Origin: Hyphomonadaceae bacterium
GTDB taxonomy: Bacteria; Pseudomonadota; Alphaproteobacteria; Rhizobiales; Hyphomicrobiaceae
NCBI GenBank assembly: GCA_019747815.1
Contig: JAIEQJ010000081.1
Span: 1-64,000, forward strand
DNA: 64,000 nucleotides
Direction of reading: 5' to 3'
Below are positions 35,912 to 45,716 of this stretch, one piece after another. A program made the translations under genes and the position numbers. Position 1 is the first letter of the stretch, and every line of letters starts with the position of its first letter. The notes beneath the pieces were generated by a model, which did not search any database, was not told the DNA's origin, and worked only from the letters and a program-made list of their open reading frames with translations.

Positions 35912-36218
35912 CGCGACACCTTAGCCAAGCCGCGGCCTTCTGTCACCCCTGCTTGAAGGCGGAAGCGCACGAGCTAAGCAATCTTTCCGAAACGTAAATG
36001 ATCAGCCCGCGGCAGACGGTGTGCGGCGCGCCGGATGGTACGTCACATCGACAGCTCGCGTTCAGGCGGACATTGCCACCCCGCCATGAACCGGATATGA
36101 CGCCTGCCATTGTGTGGGCTGGCCTGTGCGCCGTTTGCAAGTGTTGCTGCGCCGCAACAGGGCTGGCAGCGGCGCGGGCATGTTGCGATCCAGGCCGGTT
36201 GCGATCCAACGGGGTTCT

Positions 36219-37565
36219 ATGCGCCTATCCCGCTACTTTCTCCCCGTCCTGCGCGAGACGCCGAGCGAGGCGGAGATCGTCTCCCACAAGCTGATGCTGC
36301 GGGCCGGGATGATCCGCCAGTCGAGCGCCGGCATCTATTCGTGGCTGCCGCTCGGCTTTCGCGTCCTCAAAAAGATCGAACAGATCGTGCGCGAAGAGCA
36401 GAACCGGTCGGGCGCCATCGAGATGCTGATGCCGACGCTGCAGCAGGCGGAGCTGTGGCGTGAGAGCGGGCGCTATGATGCCTATGGTCCGGAAATGCTG
36501 CGCTTCAAGGACCGCCACGAGCGTGAGATGCTCTACGGGCCCACCAACGAGGAGCTCATCACGCAGATTTTCCGCGACGGCGTGCGCTCCTATCGCGAGC
36601 TGCCGCGCAATCTCTATCACATCCAGTGGAAGTTCCGCGACGAGGTGCGCCCGCGCTTCGGCGTGATGCGGGGCCGCGAGTTCCTGATGAAGGACGCCTA
36701 TTCCTTCGATCTGACGGTGGAGGCGGCGCGGCAGGCCTACAACAAGATGTTTGTCGCCTATCTGCGCACGTTCGCCCGCATGGGCCTCAAGTCCATCCCG
36801 ATGGCGGCAGATACCGGGCCGATCGGCGGCGATCTGAGCCACGAGTTCATCATTCTGGCGGAGACGGGCGAGAGCAAGGTGTTCTGCCACGCCGACCTGA
36901 TCGAGACGCCCATCCCCCCGCCGGATGTCGATTTCGGCGGCGATCTGTCGCCCCTGATCGCCCCCTGGACCCGGCACTATGCTGCCACCGATGAGAAGCA
37001 CGACCAGGCCCGGTTCGAGCGCGAGGTGCCGCAAGAGAAGCGTGTTTCCGCGCGCGGCGTCGAGATCGGCCATATTTTCTTCTTCGGCACCAAGTACTCC
37101 GAGCCCATGGGATGCCGGGTGCAGGGACCGGACGGCAGCATGATCGCGGTGCAGATGGGCTCGTACGGCATCGGCGTCTCGCGGCTGCCGGCGGCCATCA
37201 TCGAGGCCAGCCACGACGAGGCCGGGATCGTGTGGCCGGTGCCGGTGGCCCCCTTCGAGGTGGGGCTGATCAACCTCAAGGCCGGCGACAAGGATACGGA
37301 TGCTGCGTGCGAGGATCTGTACGCCAAGCTGGAGACGGCGGGCATCGGGGTGCTCTACGACGACACGCAGGAGCGTGCGGGGGGCAAGTTTGCCAGCATG
37401 GATTTGATCGGTGTGCCGTTCCAGCTCATCGTAGGGCCCAAGGGCTTGAGAAGCGGCGAAGTGGAGGTGAAGGTGCGCAAGTCGGGCGAGCGCGCGAGCA
37501 CGACACCTGACGCGGCACTCAAGCGGCTGGTCGGGGAGATCGGCGCCCAGCGCACTTTGGCCTGA
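36219..37565 (+). CDS. proS: Prolyl-tRNA synthetase, short alphaproteobacterial form
   Basis: The 448-aa class II enzyme charges tRNA-Pro. Motif 2 is in the [20 protein letters not shown] region, motif 3 is [10 protein letters not shown], and the anticodon-binding domain occupies the last 100 residues. It lacks the roughly 180-residue insertion editing domain of the E. coli type, as is normal for alphaproteobacteria, which rely on trans-editing proteins for mischarged Ala. ATG 36219 precedes the conserved [18 protein letters not shown]. Confidence 0.96.
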   Translation: MRLSRYFLPVLRETPSEAEIVSHKLMLRAGMIRQSSAGIYSWLPLGFRVLKKIEQIVREEQNRSGAIEMLMPTLQQAELWRESGRYDAYGPEMLRFKDRHEREMLYGPTNEELITQIFRDGVRSYRELPRNLYHIQWKFRDEVRPRFGVMRGREFLMKDAYSFDLTVEAARQAYNKMFVAYLRTFARMGLKSIPMAADTGPIGGDLSHEFIILAETGESKVFCHADLIETPIPPPDVDFGGDLSPLIAPWTRHYAATDEKHDQARFEREVPQEKRVSARGVEIGHIFFFGTKYSEPMGCRVQGPDGSMIAVQMGSYGIGVSRLPAAIIEASHDEAGIVWPVPVAPFEVGLINLKAGDKDTDAACEDLYAKLETAGIGVLYDDTQERAGGKFASMDLIGVPFQLIVGPKGLRSGEVEVKVRKSGERASTTPDAALKRLVGEIGAQRTLA

Positions 37566-37605
37566 CCCGCCCGAGGGGCACATTCAAGCGAGGCTTTCGG
37601 CATCC

Positions 37606-38880
37606 ATGACCGCGTCCGCCGCCGACACCCGGCCCTTTGCCCCGTTCGAGTGGATGCTGGCCCTGCGCTATCTGCGCGCCCGCCGCAAGGAAGGGTTCAT
37701 CTCGGTCATCGCCGGCTTCTCGTTCCTCGGCATCCTGCTCGGGGTGGCGACGCTGATTATCGTCATGGCCGTGATGAACGGCTTCCGCAAGGAGCTGTTC
37801 AACAAGATCCTGGGGCTCGACGGCCACGTCGTCGTCTACAAGACCGGCGCCGATGACTTTCCCGAGTACGCCGACGTGGCCAAGCGGCTGGCGGCCATTC
37901 CAGGCATCAGGCATGCCGTGCCGCTGATCGAGGGACAGGTGATCGCCTCCACGTCGGCCCAGGCACTCGGCGCCAAGGTGCGCGGCTTGAGCGAGGAGGG
38001 GCTCAAGGCGCTGCCGCTCATCTTCAACAATGTTCGCGCCGGCATGCTGGACGGCTTCGACAATCAGGACGGCATCGCCATCGGCACACGCCTGGCCCAG
38101 ATCCTGCGCGTCAATGTGGGCGACAACGTCACCCTGGTCTCCCCGCGGGGGGCGGCGACGCCCTTTGGCATCACGCCTCGCATCAAGGCCTACAAGATCG
38201 CCGCGCTCTACGAGATGGGCATGGCCGAGTTCGACCGCAGCATCATTTTCATGCCGCTGGGCGAGGCGCAACGCTTCTTCAACAAGGGCCAGTCCGTCGA
38301 CGTGCTGGAGGTGATCGTCGCGGACCCCGAGGACGTGGGCCGGTCCGTCGCCGCCATGAAGGCGGCCGACATTCCTTCGATGCACTATGTCGACTGGCGA
38401 CAGCGCAACCAGAGCTTCTTCACCGTGCTCGAGGTCGAGCGCAACATGATGTTCATCATCCTGTCCATCATCGTTCTGGTGGCGGCCTTCAACATCATTT
38501 CCGGCCTGATGATGCTGGTGAAGGACAAGGGGCGCGATATCGGCATCCTGCGCACCATGGGCGCCAGCCAGGGCGCGATCATGCGCGTCTTCCTGATCAC
38601 GGGGGCCAGCATCGGCGTGGTCGGCACCATCGGCGGCTGCATTCTCGGCATCCTGTTCTGCTGGCGCATTGACGAGATCCGCCAGTTCGTGGCGTGGCTG
38701 ACGAGCACCCGGCTGTTCGATGCCGACGTCTACTATCTGACGCGGCTGCCGGCAGACCTGAACTGGCAGACGACCGCAGTGATCGTTGCCATGGCGCTGA
38801 TGCTGTCGGTGCTGGCGACGCTCTATCCATCTTGGCGCGCTTCCCGGCTCGATCCGGTCGAAGCCCTTCGCTACGAGTAG
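37606..38880 (+). CDS. lolC: Lipoprotein-releasing ABC permease LolC/LolE type
   Basis: The 424-aa protein has one N-terminal and three C-terminal membrane helices with a large periplasmic domain, and starts with [20 protein letters not shown], the typical LolC/E entry. It extracts outer-membrane lipoproteins toward LolA. Alphaproteobacteria usually have a single such permease acting as a homodimer, and only one is found here. lolD begins 4 nt after its stop. Confidence 0.94.
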   Translation: MTASAADTRPFAPFEWMLALRYLRARRKEGFISVIAGFSFLGILLGVATLIIVMAVMNGFRKELFNKILGLDGHVVVYKTGADDFPEYADVAKRLAAIPGIRHAVPLIEGQVIASTSAQALGAKVRGLSEEGLKALPLIFNNVRAGMLDGFDNQDGIAIGTRLAQILRVNVGDNVTLVSPRGAATPFGITPRIKAYKIAALYEMGMAEFDRSIIFMPLGEAQRFFNKGQSVDVLEVIVADPEDVGRSVAAMKAADIPSMHYVDWRQRNQSFFTVLEVERNMMFIILSIIVLVAAFNIISGLMMLVKDKGRDIGILRTMGASQGAIMRVFLITGASIGVVGTIGGCILGILFCWRIDEIRQFVAWLTSTRLFDADVYYLTRLPADLNWQTTAVIVAMALMLSVLATLYPSWRASRLDPVEALRYE

Positions 38881-38884
38881 GCCA

Positions 38885-39595
38885 GTGCAGAACGTCTACG
38901 CCCGCCCCGTCCTGCAGCTCAGAGATGTGCAGCGCATCTTCCGCCAGGGCGACCGCGAGATCGGCGTGCTCAGGGGCGCCAGCGCGGATCTCTATCCGGG
39001 CCAGGCAGTGGCGCTGGTCGGCCCCTCCGGTGCCGGCAAGTCGACGCTGCTCCACGTCGCCGGTCTGCTTGAGACGGCAGATTCCGGCCGGGTCTATGTC
39101 AACGGCCGGGATTGCTCGCAGCTGAGCGACGGCGAGCGCACCCGCGTACGCCGGGTGGAGATGGGCTTCGTGTACCAGTTCCATCAACTCCTGCCGGAGT
39201 TCTCAGCCCTGGAGAACGTGGCCATACCGCAGATGATCCGGGGCGCTTCGCGCGCGGCAGCCGAGCGGCGGGGCGGCGAGCTGCTCGGCATGTTGGGCCT
39301 TGGCGAGCGGCTCGAGCACCGGCCGGCGCAACTCTCGGGCGGCGAGCAGCAGCGCACCGCGATTGCCCGCGCGCTCGCCAATGAGCCCAGAATCCTGCTG
39401 GCCGACGAGCCCACCGGCAACCTTGATCCGAGCACCTCGGCGCTGGTGTTTCGCGAGCTGATCGAGCTGATCCAGCACACCGGTGTCGCGGCCCTGATCG
39501 CCACCCACAATCTCGAGCTTGCCAGGCGCATGCATCGCGTCCTGCGCCTCGAGAACGGGCTGCTGCACGAGACGCGGCCGGCGGACGTGGTCTAG
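38885..39595 (+). CDS. lolD: Lipoprotein-releasing ABC ATPase LolD
   Basis: The 236-aa ATPase has Walker [10 protein letters not shown], signature LSGGEQQR and Walker [12 protein letters not shown]. It powers LolC-mediated lipoprotein release. The start is GTG 38885, 4 nt after lolC. A structured leader and polyamine operon follow. Confidence 0.94.
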   Translation: MQNVYARPVLQLRDVQRIFRQGDREIGVLRGASADLYPGQAVALVGPSGAGKSTLLHVAGLLETADSGRVYVNGRDCSQLSDGERTRVRRVEMGFVYQFHQLLPEFSALENVAIPQMIRGASRAAAERRGGELLGMLGLGERLEHRPAQLSGGEQQRTAIARALANEPRILLADEPTGNLDPSTSALVFRELIELIQHTGVAALIATHNLELARRMHRVLRLENGLLHETRPADVV

Positions 39596-39619
39596 AAGGT
39601 CGCACCGCCCGGCAGGCTC

Positions 39620-39782
39620 GTGGCGTTGATGGTTGTGGTTACGAGCATTTTTCGCCCCCGCGGGTCCAAATTGGTCTTTACATGGACCCCCGCAGACCTT
39701 ATGTCCCCTCTCCGACGTCACAGGCGGCTTCTGCTGGTTGAGCAGCGCCCTGGTCCAACCCGACTGGTGGAGGTCCCATGAG
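39620..39782 (+). promoter_or_regulatory. Structured leader of the polyamine operon, speF-motif-like
   Basis: GCGGGTCCA (39660-39668) can pair with TGGACCCCCGC (39682-39692), while GGTCT (39672-39676) can pair with AGACC (39694-39698) across it; the two helices are interleaved, as in a pseudoknot or a switch. A CTGCT/AGCAG hairpin (39731-39745) and a GGTGGAGG ribosome binding site follow. A conserved RNA leader (speF motif) is known upstream of ornithine decarboxylase genes in alphaproteobacteria, and this resembles it in position and texture. A 50-codon frame (ATG 39629 to TGA 39779) spans the leader. Confidence 0.55.
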
Positions 39783-40973
39783 ATGCACAGGTACCCCTCT
39801 GCGAGCGCACTGATCGGCGCAACCAAGCCGGAGCTTCCGGTCATGGCCGTCCGCCCGCATGCCGCGGGCCGGGCTGCGCGGTGGTTCATCGAGAATTTTC
39901 CCGGTGACGTGGCCTACGCCTACAAGGCGAACAGCTCGGTGTTCCTGCTGGGCGCGCTGTATGGCGCGGGCATCCGCCATTTCGACGTGGCGTCGCTGCC
40001 CGAGATCGAGGACGCGGCAACCATTCCCGGCGCGCACCTGCACTTCATGCATCCCGTGAAGTCGCGCACCGCGATTCGCCGTGCGTTCGGCGAGTTCGGC
40101 GTGCGCAGCTTCGCGCTCGACAGCGAGGACGAGCTCAGGAAGATCCAGGAGGAGACCGGCGGCAGCCGGGATCTCACGCTCTGGGTGCGCGTGGCGGTTG
40201 CGGCCAAGAACAGCAAGATCCCGCTCGAGCGCAAGTTCGGCATCACCGGCGCCAAGGCCGCGCGTCTGCTCGTCAAGGCGCGGCAGGCGTCCAAGGAGCT
40301 CGGCATCACCTTTCATGTCGGCTCGCAGACGGTGACGCCGGATGCCTACATCGCCGCGCTGGAGGAGGTGGGCAAGCTCATCGTCAAGGCGGGTGTGGTG
40401 CTCGACCGGCTCGATGTGGGCGGCGGCTTTCCCTCGCTCTATTCGGAGGCGCCGCCGCCGGCGCCGCTGTCTGCGTTCATGCGCGCGATCGCGACCGGGG
40501 TGGAGAAGCTGCCGGTGGGCAACCACTGCCGGCTGATGTGCGAGCCCGGCCGCGCGCTGGTGGCGGAGGCGGAATCGCTCATCGTGCGCGTCGATGCCCG
40601 CCGCGGCAATGAGCTGTTCATCAACGACGGCAGCTATGGCGCGCTGTTCGATGCCGCGCACCTGAGCTTCAATTTCCCGGTCAAGCTCGTCGGCCGGCCG
40701 GTGGAGGCGCACGAGGCGTTCACCGACTTCGTCTTGTGGGGTCCGACCTGCGACACGGTCGATCACATGAAGGGCCCGTTCCGTCTGCCCGACCAGATCC
40801 GGGAAGGCGACTACATCGAGTTCGGCAACACCGGCGCCTACAGCCGGGCGATTGCCAGCCGGTTCAACGGCTACGGCGCCTACGAGGAGGCGATCCTGCT
40901 GGATGAGCCGATGTTCACGATGTACGGGCCCGAGCCGGTCGAGCAGGGCGAGGCCGAGCAGGTTCAGGCGTGA
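39783..40973 (+). CDS. Type III PLP-dependent decarboxylase (ornithine/lysine decarboxylase family)
   Basis: The 396-aa alanine-racemase-fold enzyme has the PLP lysine Lys48 in AYAYKANSS, a glycine-rich phosphate loop in LDVGGGFPSLY, the EPGRALVAEA strand, and the active-site cysteine region WGPTCDTVDHMKGPF. It most likely decarboxylates ornithine to putrescine; lysine or a related substrate cannot be excluded. ATG 39783 matches the family start. The agmatinase gene overlaps its stop by GTGA, so both putrescine-forming enzymes are coupled. Confidence 0.85.
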   Translation: MHRYPSASALIGATKPELPVMAVRPHAAGRAARWFIENFPGDVAYAYKANSSVFLLGALYGAGIRHFDVASLPEIEDAATIPGAHLHFMHPVKSRTAIRRAFGEFGVRSFALDSEDELRKIQEETGGSRDLTLWVRVAVAAKNSKIPLERKFGITGAKAARLLVKARQASKELGITFHVGSQTVTPDAYIAALEEVGKLIVKAGVVLDRLDVGGGFPSLYSEAPPPAPLSAFMRAIATGVEKLPVGNHCRLMCEPGRALVAEAESLIVRVDARRGNELFINDGSYGALFDAAHLSFNFPVKLVGRPVEAHEAFTDFVLWGPTCDTVDHMKGPFRLPDQIREGDYIEFGNTGAYSRAIASRFNGYGAYEEAILLDEPMFTMYGPEPVEQGEAEQVQA

Positions 40974-41872
40974 GCGCGACGCTCGACTATCTGCCGGCCG
41001 AGCAGAGCTTCCTCGATCCCGCCCGCGCGGATGCCGGCGCTCCAGCGTCGGCGCGGGCGGTCGTCATTCCGTTCGGCCTGGAAGCCACCGTCAGCTATGG
41101 CGGCGGCACGGCGGCGGGTCCCCGAGCGATCCTGGCGGCAAGCCAGCAGCTCGAGCTCTATGACGACGAGTTCGGCCGCGAGCCCTATCTCGATTATGGC
41201 ATCGCGGCGGTGCGCGAGCCCGCCATCGCCCAGCCGATCGGTGCGGCGCTCGACCAGCTGTCCGGTTTGGTCGAGACGGTGTTGGGGGCGGGGAAGTTTC
41301 CGCTGGTGTTGGGCGGAGAGCACTCGCTGACCGCGGGCGCCGTTCGTCCCTTCCTGCAGCGGCACAAGGACTTGGTGGTGCTGCAATTCGACGCCCACGC
41401 CGATCTGCGCGACGGCTATCTGGGCGAGCCCTTCTCGCACGCAGCCGCCATGCGGCGCATTCTGGATCACCCCGGCGTGTCGCTGGTCTCGGTCGGCATC
41501 CGCGCGGTGTCGACGCCGGAGGTGGCCTTCTACGCGGCCCATCGCGACCGCATCACCATCCATTGGGCCAAGGACCAGGCACACTGGAAGATCGAGGAGA
41601 TCGTCAAGCCGTTGGCCGGCCGGCCTGTGTATGTGACCTTCGACATCGACGCGCTGGATGCCGCCGTCATGCCGGCGACGGGCACGCCGACGCCCGGCGG
41701 CCTCACCTATGCGCAGGCGCTGGCGATCCTGCGCCGGGCCTGTGCCGTGGCGAGCGTCGTCGGCGCCGACCTCGTCGAGTTCGCGCCCATCAAAGGCTTC
41801 CACGCCTACGACTACATGGCCGCCACGCTGGCCTACAAGATGCTGTCGTACGCCCTGGCCGGGCGCTCCTAG
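40970..41872 (+). CDS. speB: Agmatinase / ureohydrolase family enzyme
   Basis: The 300-aa ureohydrolase has all manganese-site motifs: LGGEHSLTAG, FDAHADLRDGY and FDIDALDAAVMPATGTPTPGG. It should hydrolyse agmatine to putrescine and urea. Arginase or guanidinobutyrase activity is possible because family members are hard to tell apart. GTG 40970 overlaps the decarboxylase stop. It converges on the lytic transglycosylase gene with 26 bp between stops. Confidence 0.85.
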   Translation: MSATLDYLPAEQSFLDPARADAGAPASARAVVIPFGLEATVSYGGGTAAGPRAILAASQQLELYDDEFGREPYLDYGIAAVREPAIAQPIGAALDQLSGLVETVLGAGKFPLVLGGEHSLTAGAVRPFLQRHKDLVVLQFDAHADLRDGYLGEPFSHAAAMRRILDHPGVSLVSVGIRAVSTPEVAFYAAHRDRITIHWAKDQAHWKIEEIVKPLAGRPVYVTFDIDALDAAVMPATGTPTPGGLTYAQALAILRRACAVASVVGADLVEFAPIKGFHAYDYMAATLAYKMLSYALAGRS

Positions 41873-41898
41873 TCCAAGCCGGCTGGGTGCCGCCGGCC

Positions 41899-42768
41899 CT
41901 ACGAGCGCGGGCCCGCGCCGCGGCCCTCGCGCAGCCTGGTCGCCATCACCGCAATGGTGCGCTGGTAGACCTCGGCGCGGTTCCAATCCTTGATCACGTT
42001 GTAGTTGGCCGAGCCCGGCTCCCACGAGCCGTTCGCCTGCCAGCCATGTCCCTTGAGGAAGCTCGCGGTCGAGGCCAGGATATCGGGCACGCTGTGCACC
42101 AGATCGCGGCGGCCGTCGCCGTCGAAGTCCACCGCATACTTGACGTAGGGCGTGGGCAGGAACTGCGTCTGGCCGATCTCGCCGGCCCAGCCGCCGCGCA
42201 TCTCCGCGGGCGACATGTCGCCGCGCTGCACGATGCGGATGGCATCCATGAGCTGGCCGGTGAAGAACGGCGAGCGCCGGCAGTCGTAGGCGAGCGTGGC
42301 GAGCGAGCGGATGATGGAGAAGCGCCCGCTGGTGTCCGCACCGTAGTTGGTTTCCAGGCCCCAGATGGCGATGATGATTTCCGGCGGCACGCCGAAGCGC
42401 TTCTGCACCCGGTCGAGCGTGGCAGCGTGCGTGCGCATCAGGCTCTGGCCGCGGCGCATGAGGGCTGGCCCCACGCGGCGGGCGTAGAATTCCTCGAAGC
42501 TCAGCTTGAACGATCTTTGCGATCGATCGAGCCGCACCACGGTGGGGTCGTAGGTCACGCCCTGCAGGGCGGACTGGATGGCGCTTTGCGCGATGCCTTG
42601 GGCCGCAGACTTCGTCTTGAAGCGGCCGAGCCAGGCCTCAAAGCCGCTGCCCGAGTTGCCGCAGTCCTGCGCGAGGGCCGTTGCCGGCAGGATGGCGGCC
42701 GCCAGGAAGGTCGCGGCGGCCCAGCCGCGCACATGCCTGACCCGGTATTTGGAGATGGTTGAAATCAT
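41899..42768 (-). CDS. Lytic murein transglycosylase, MltB family
   Basis: The 289-aa protein has a signal peptide (residues 1-33, ending ATALAQ) and the SLT_2 catalytic domain with Glu139 in IWGLETNYG and GGWAGEIGQTQFLPTPY. It cleaves peptidoglycan with formation of 1,6-anhydromuramic acid in the periplasm. It lacks the C-terminal peptidoglycan-binding domain that many alphaproteobacterial homologues carry, and no lipobox cysteine is seen, so it is probably soluble. Confidence 0.9.
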   Translation of the reverse strand: MISTISKYRVRHVRGWAAATFLAAAILPATALAQDCGNSGSGFEAWLGRFKTKSAAQGIAQSAIQSALQGVTYDPTVVRLDRSQRSFKLSFEEFYARRVGPALMRRGQSLMRTHAATLDRVQKRFGVPPEIIIAIWGLETNYGADTSGRFSIIRSLATLAYDCRRSPFFTGQLMDAIRIVQRGDMSPAEMRGGWAGEIGQTQFLPTPYVKYAVDFDGDGRRDLVHSVPDILASTASFLKGHGWQANGSWEPGSANYNVIKDWNRAEVYQRTIAVMATRLREGRGAGPRS

Positions 42769-42862
42769 TCCCCGTTCTCTGCTGGTTGGGCGATGTCGCT
42801 GCCAGCACCTCCTAGCATTTGTTGCAGCGCATGTCCGCTGTCGCGGAGAGCGCAGAACAAAC

Positions 42863-42890
42863 AGGGGTCGGACCTGAAGATCCGACCCCT
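42863..42890 (-). terminator. Intrinsic terminator of the OmpA-like gene
   Basis: A perfect 10-bp stem (42863-42872 with 42881-42890) with an 8-nt loop lies 15 nt after the stop codon on the minus strand and is followed by TGTTTGTTCT. It separates the OmpA-like gene from the transglycosylase gene downstream. Confidence 0.75.
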
Positions 42891-42904
42891 TGGTCTTGCG
42901 GTGC

Positions 42905-44575
42905 CTATCGCTCGGCCATCAGCCCGGTGATGTTGAGGATGGTGACGCGCCGGTTGCGTCGTTCGGGCTCCAGCGTGTTGATCTTCAGATGCTGCTCGCC
43001 GTAGCCCTGGGTCACGAGGTTCTCGGCAGGCACACCGAACTGATCGGTGAGGATGTCCGCCACAGCGGAGGCGCGCCGATCCGACAGGCTCAGATTGTCC
43101 TCCTGGGACCCGACGGCATCCGTGTGGCCCTCGATCATCACCACGGCTTCCGGGTTGCGATCCAGCAGCCGCAGGATGGCCCGGGCGATGCGCTCGAGCT
43201 TGAAGTACTGATCGGGCCCGACCTCCCATGCACCAAACTCGAAGTTGATGGTGTCGAGATCGATCCGGCGCACGCGGGCGCGCAGCTCGTAGGTGTCGCG
43301 GATTTCCGCGAGCGAATAGGAGCGCTCGAGGGCTTCGATCGGCGGGGCATCCAGCGCATCGTACAGGTCGTCGTCGGACGCGTGGTCGTAGTCGACAATG
43401 TATCTGTCGTGCGGAATGGTGACCCGCGGCGGCGGCAGATTGAGCGCGATGATGCCGCCGATCACGCCGAGGCCGACGGCGATGCCGACATTGCGATAGA
43501 AGCGACGGTTGTCGATGATGTTGTGCTCTCTGCCGTGGTGGTCGCGCCGGTAGCGTCTGAGCAGGCGGCCGTGCTCGTCGACCACGGTGACGACGCGCGT
43601 GCCGTCCGGCCGAACGTGATAGGTCTCCACGTGGCCGTCGGCGCGGCGCTCCGTGCGCGCCCCGGGGTGGCGGGCGAAGCGCTCGGCCTCGTCGTGGCGA
43701 ATGACGGCGCGGTTGCTTTCCTTGACGATGACCCGGTTGCCGGGCTCCCGGATCACCTTGACGCGCCCGCCGTCCTGGATCTGCTCGTGGCGATCCCTGC
43801 GCACGTCCTCGAACCGCTTGGGTCCATGCAGACCGATGCCGGGGCCGCCGGTGGGCGACTTGGCAGCCGGCGGCAGCGGTCCTCGGGGTGCTCCCGGAGG
43901 CGGTGTCACGCCATGCGGCCCGGCTGGAGCTTGCGGCGGCGCCACGCCGTGCTGGCCTGGGCCTGGCTGGCTGCCCGGCCTGCCGCGCGGCGGCACCACG
44001 CCCTGATGATCTGGGCCTTGGCTTGGTTTGCCATGCGGTGGGATCACGCCCTGCGGGCCTGGTGCAGCGGGCCCTTGCGGCGGCGCCACGCCGTGCTGGC
44101 CTGGACCGGGCTGGCCGCCCGGCCGGCCCTGAGGCGGCGGCAATCCCGGGTCGCGCGGCGGCGGGCCCGGCGGACGGCGATGCAGGCCGTCCTTCTTGAG
44201 GTCGGGTTGCGGCTCGCCGGGCTTGGTTGCCGGCGGCAGCGGTTTCTTCTCATGCTGCGGCTGTCCCTGGAATTGCGGCCCCGGCCCCTTCCTCTCCGGC
44301 GGCGGCAGATGCTTCTGGACCGGAGGCGGTGGCGGCGCGGCCCTTGGTGGCGGCGGCGGAGGTGGCGCCTTCGGTGGCGGCGGCGGTGTTTTGGGCGGAG
44401 GCGGCTGCTTCTCCGGGGGCTTATGCTTTTCCCGCTCCTTCTTTTTCTTTTCTTCCTCCGATTGGGCTTGCGCACGCTCGATCAGGCCCAGTCGGTCTGC
44501 GGCCACCGCGCCAGCGGTTGCGCAAAGGGCGAGGACGAGTGCAGCTCTGAGGCTGCGGCGGCGACAGATCGTCAT
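42905..44575 (-). CDS. OmpA-family protein with long proline-rich region
   Basis: The 556-aa protein has a signal peptide (about 1-36, ending RAQAQS), a Lys/Glu stretch, a 200-residue Pro/Gly-rich segment with repeated GQHGVAPPQ units, a middle domain with a GRLLRRYRRDHHGREHNIID region, a membrane helix near 370-390 (VGIAVGLGVIGGIIALNL), and a C-terminal OmpA peptidoglycan-binding domain (MIEGHTDAVGSQEDN, LSLSDRRASAVADIL). It should span the periplasm and bind peptidoglycan. ATG 44575 gives a proper signal peptide; the frame is open 15 codons further. Confidence 0.85.
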   Translation of the reverse strand: MTICRRRSLRAALVLALCATAGAVAADRLGLIERAQAQSEEEKKKKEREKHKPPEKQPPPPKTPPPPPKAPPPPPPPRAAPPPPPVQKHLPPPERKGPGPQFQGQPQHEKKPLPPATKPGEPQPDLKKDGLHRRPPGPPPRDPGLPPPQGRPGGQPGPGQHGVAPPQGPAAPGPQGVIPPHGKPSQGPDHQGVVPPRGRPGSQPGPGQHGVAPPQAPAGPHGVTPPPGAPRGPLPPAAKSPTGGPGIGLHGPKRFEDVRRDRHEQIQDGGRVKVIREPGNRVIVKESNRAVIRHDEAERFARHPGARTERRADGHVETYHVRPDGTRVVTVVDEHGRLLRRYRRDHHGREHNIIDNRRFYRNVGIAVGLGVIGGIIALNLPPPRVTIPHDRYIVDYDHASDDDLYDALDAPPIEALERSYSLAEIRDTYELRARVRRIDLDTINFEFGAWEVGPDQYFKLERIARAILRLLDRNPEAVVMIEGHTDAVGSQEDNLSLSDRRASAVADILTDQFGVPAENLVTQGYGEQHLKINTLEPERRNRRVTILNITGLMAER

Positions 44576-44765
44576 GTCTTTGATTGATCCCAAGTTCGCT
44601 GCGGCGGCCGCGTGTCTCACAGGCCGAGCGGTTCAAAAAAATACGTGTTCAGCCGCTGCTGTAGCAGGGAAAATGTCACACTTTGAGGCGGCATGGGGCG
44701 CGTTTTGCGCTATCAAGCTGGCACGAAATACCCGCGCACGGCCAACCCCACAGAGGGATAGGCAG

Positions 44766-45707
44766 ATGAATAGCATCGAGATTCTGGAAGTTGCTCCCCG
44801 CGATGGCTTCCAGGCTGTCAAACCGTTCATCCCCACTGAAGCCAAGATCAAGCTCATCGAGGAGTTGGCGGCCTGCGGCTTCAAGCGCCTGGAGATCGGC
44901 TCGTTCGTGAGCCCCAAGGTGTTGCCGCAGATGGCCGATACGCCTGAGATCCTCAAGCGCGCCCGGCTGCCGGACAGCGTGCGCGTGATGGCCCTGGTGC
45001 CGAACGCAAAGGGCCTGCAGCGTGCGCTCGACGCCGGCGTGAGGGAGATCAGCTGGGTCATTTCCGTCTCGGAAAGCCACAGCCGCTCCAACGTCAACCG
45101 CAGCGTCGATGAGAGCTTCAAGGGTTTTGCGCAGGCCTGGGAGGGTCTCGGCACGGGCAAGCCGAAGCTGCGGCTCGGTCTCTCCACCTGCTTCGACTGC
45201 CCCTGGGAAGGACGCGTTCCGGAAGACCATGTGATCCGCGCGGTCGAGCGCGTGATCGCCATCGCGCCGGACGTCGAGATCGGCATCTGCGACACGACGG
45301 GCCGTGCCGCACCCGACCACGTCGGCGCGCTGTTCGCCCGCATCATGCCGCGCTATGCCAGCGATCGCGTGAGCTTCGCCTATCACGGTCACGACACCTA
45401 CGGTCTCGGCGTCGCCAACGCCATCGAGGCGTACCGGCAAGGCGTGCGTGTGATCGACGGTGCGGCGGGCGGTCTCGGCGGATGCCCCTTCGCGCCGGGC
45501 GCGGCGGGCAACACGGCGAGCGAGGATCTCGTGTTCGCCTTCGAGCACATGGGCGTGAAGACCGGCGTCGACTTCCAGCGTCTGCTCACGGCGGCCGATC
45601 ATGTGGCCGAGGTGGAGCCGCGCCAGGCCGGCGGCAAGCTCAGGACCGTGCCGCGCAAGCGTGCGCTGGCGGGCTTTGGTGCCGCCACGCGAGGTCTGCC
45701 GGCGTAG
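44766..45707 (+). CDS. Hydroxymethylglutaryl-CoA lyase
   Basis: The 313-aa TIM-barrel enzyme has the catalytic EVAPRDGFQ start, the metal-binding HGHDTYG motif and the C-terminal GGLGGCPFAPGAAGN loop with the catalytic cysteine. It cleaves HMG-CoA to acetyl-CoA and acetoacetate in leucine or ketone-body metabolism. The first motif reads RDGFQ rather than the more common RDGLQ, so a related acyl-CoA lyase activity is conceivable. No leucine-catabolism partners are next to it; ATG 44766 follows an AGAGGGA ribosome binding site. Confidence 0.88.
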   Translation: MNSIEILEVAPRDGFQAVKPFIPTEAKIKLIEELAACGFKRLEIGSFVSPKVLPQMADTPEILKRARLPDSVRVMALVPNAKGLQRALDAGVREISWVISVSESHSRSNVNRSVDESFKGFAQAWEGLGTGKPKLRLGLSTCFDCPWEGRVPEDHVIRAVERVIAIAPDVEIGICDTTGRAAPDHVGALFARIMPRYASDRVSFAYHGHDTYGLGVANAIEAYRQGVRVIDGAAGGLGGCPFAPGAAGNTASEDLVFAFEHMGVKTGVDFQRLLTAADHVAEVEPRQAGGKLRTVPRKRALAGFGAATRGLPA

Positions 45708-45716
45708 CCGGTGATG

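Noticed and set aside
35746-36218. tmRNA, SRP RNA, RNase P RNA or 6S RNA
   Set aside because: I looked for the tmRNA tag, the SRP GGAAGGAAGCAGCC loop and the RNase P GAGGAAAGTCCGGGC core and saw none, and no closing stem joins the ends as in 6S RNA.
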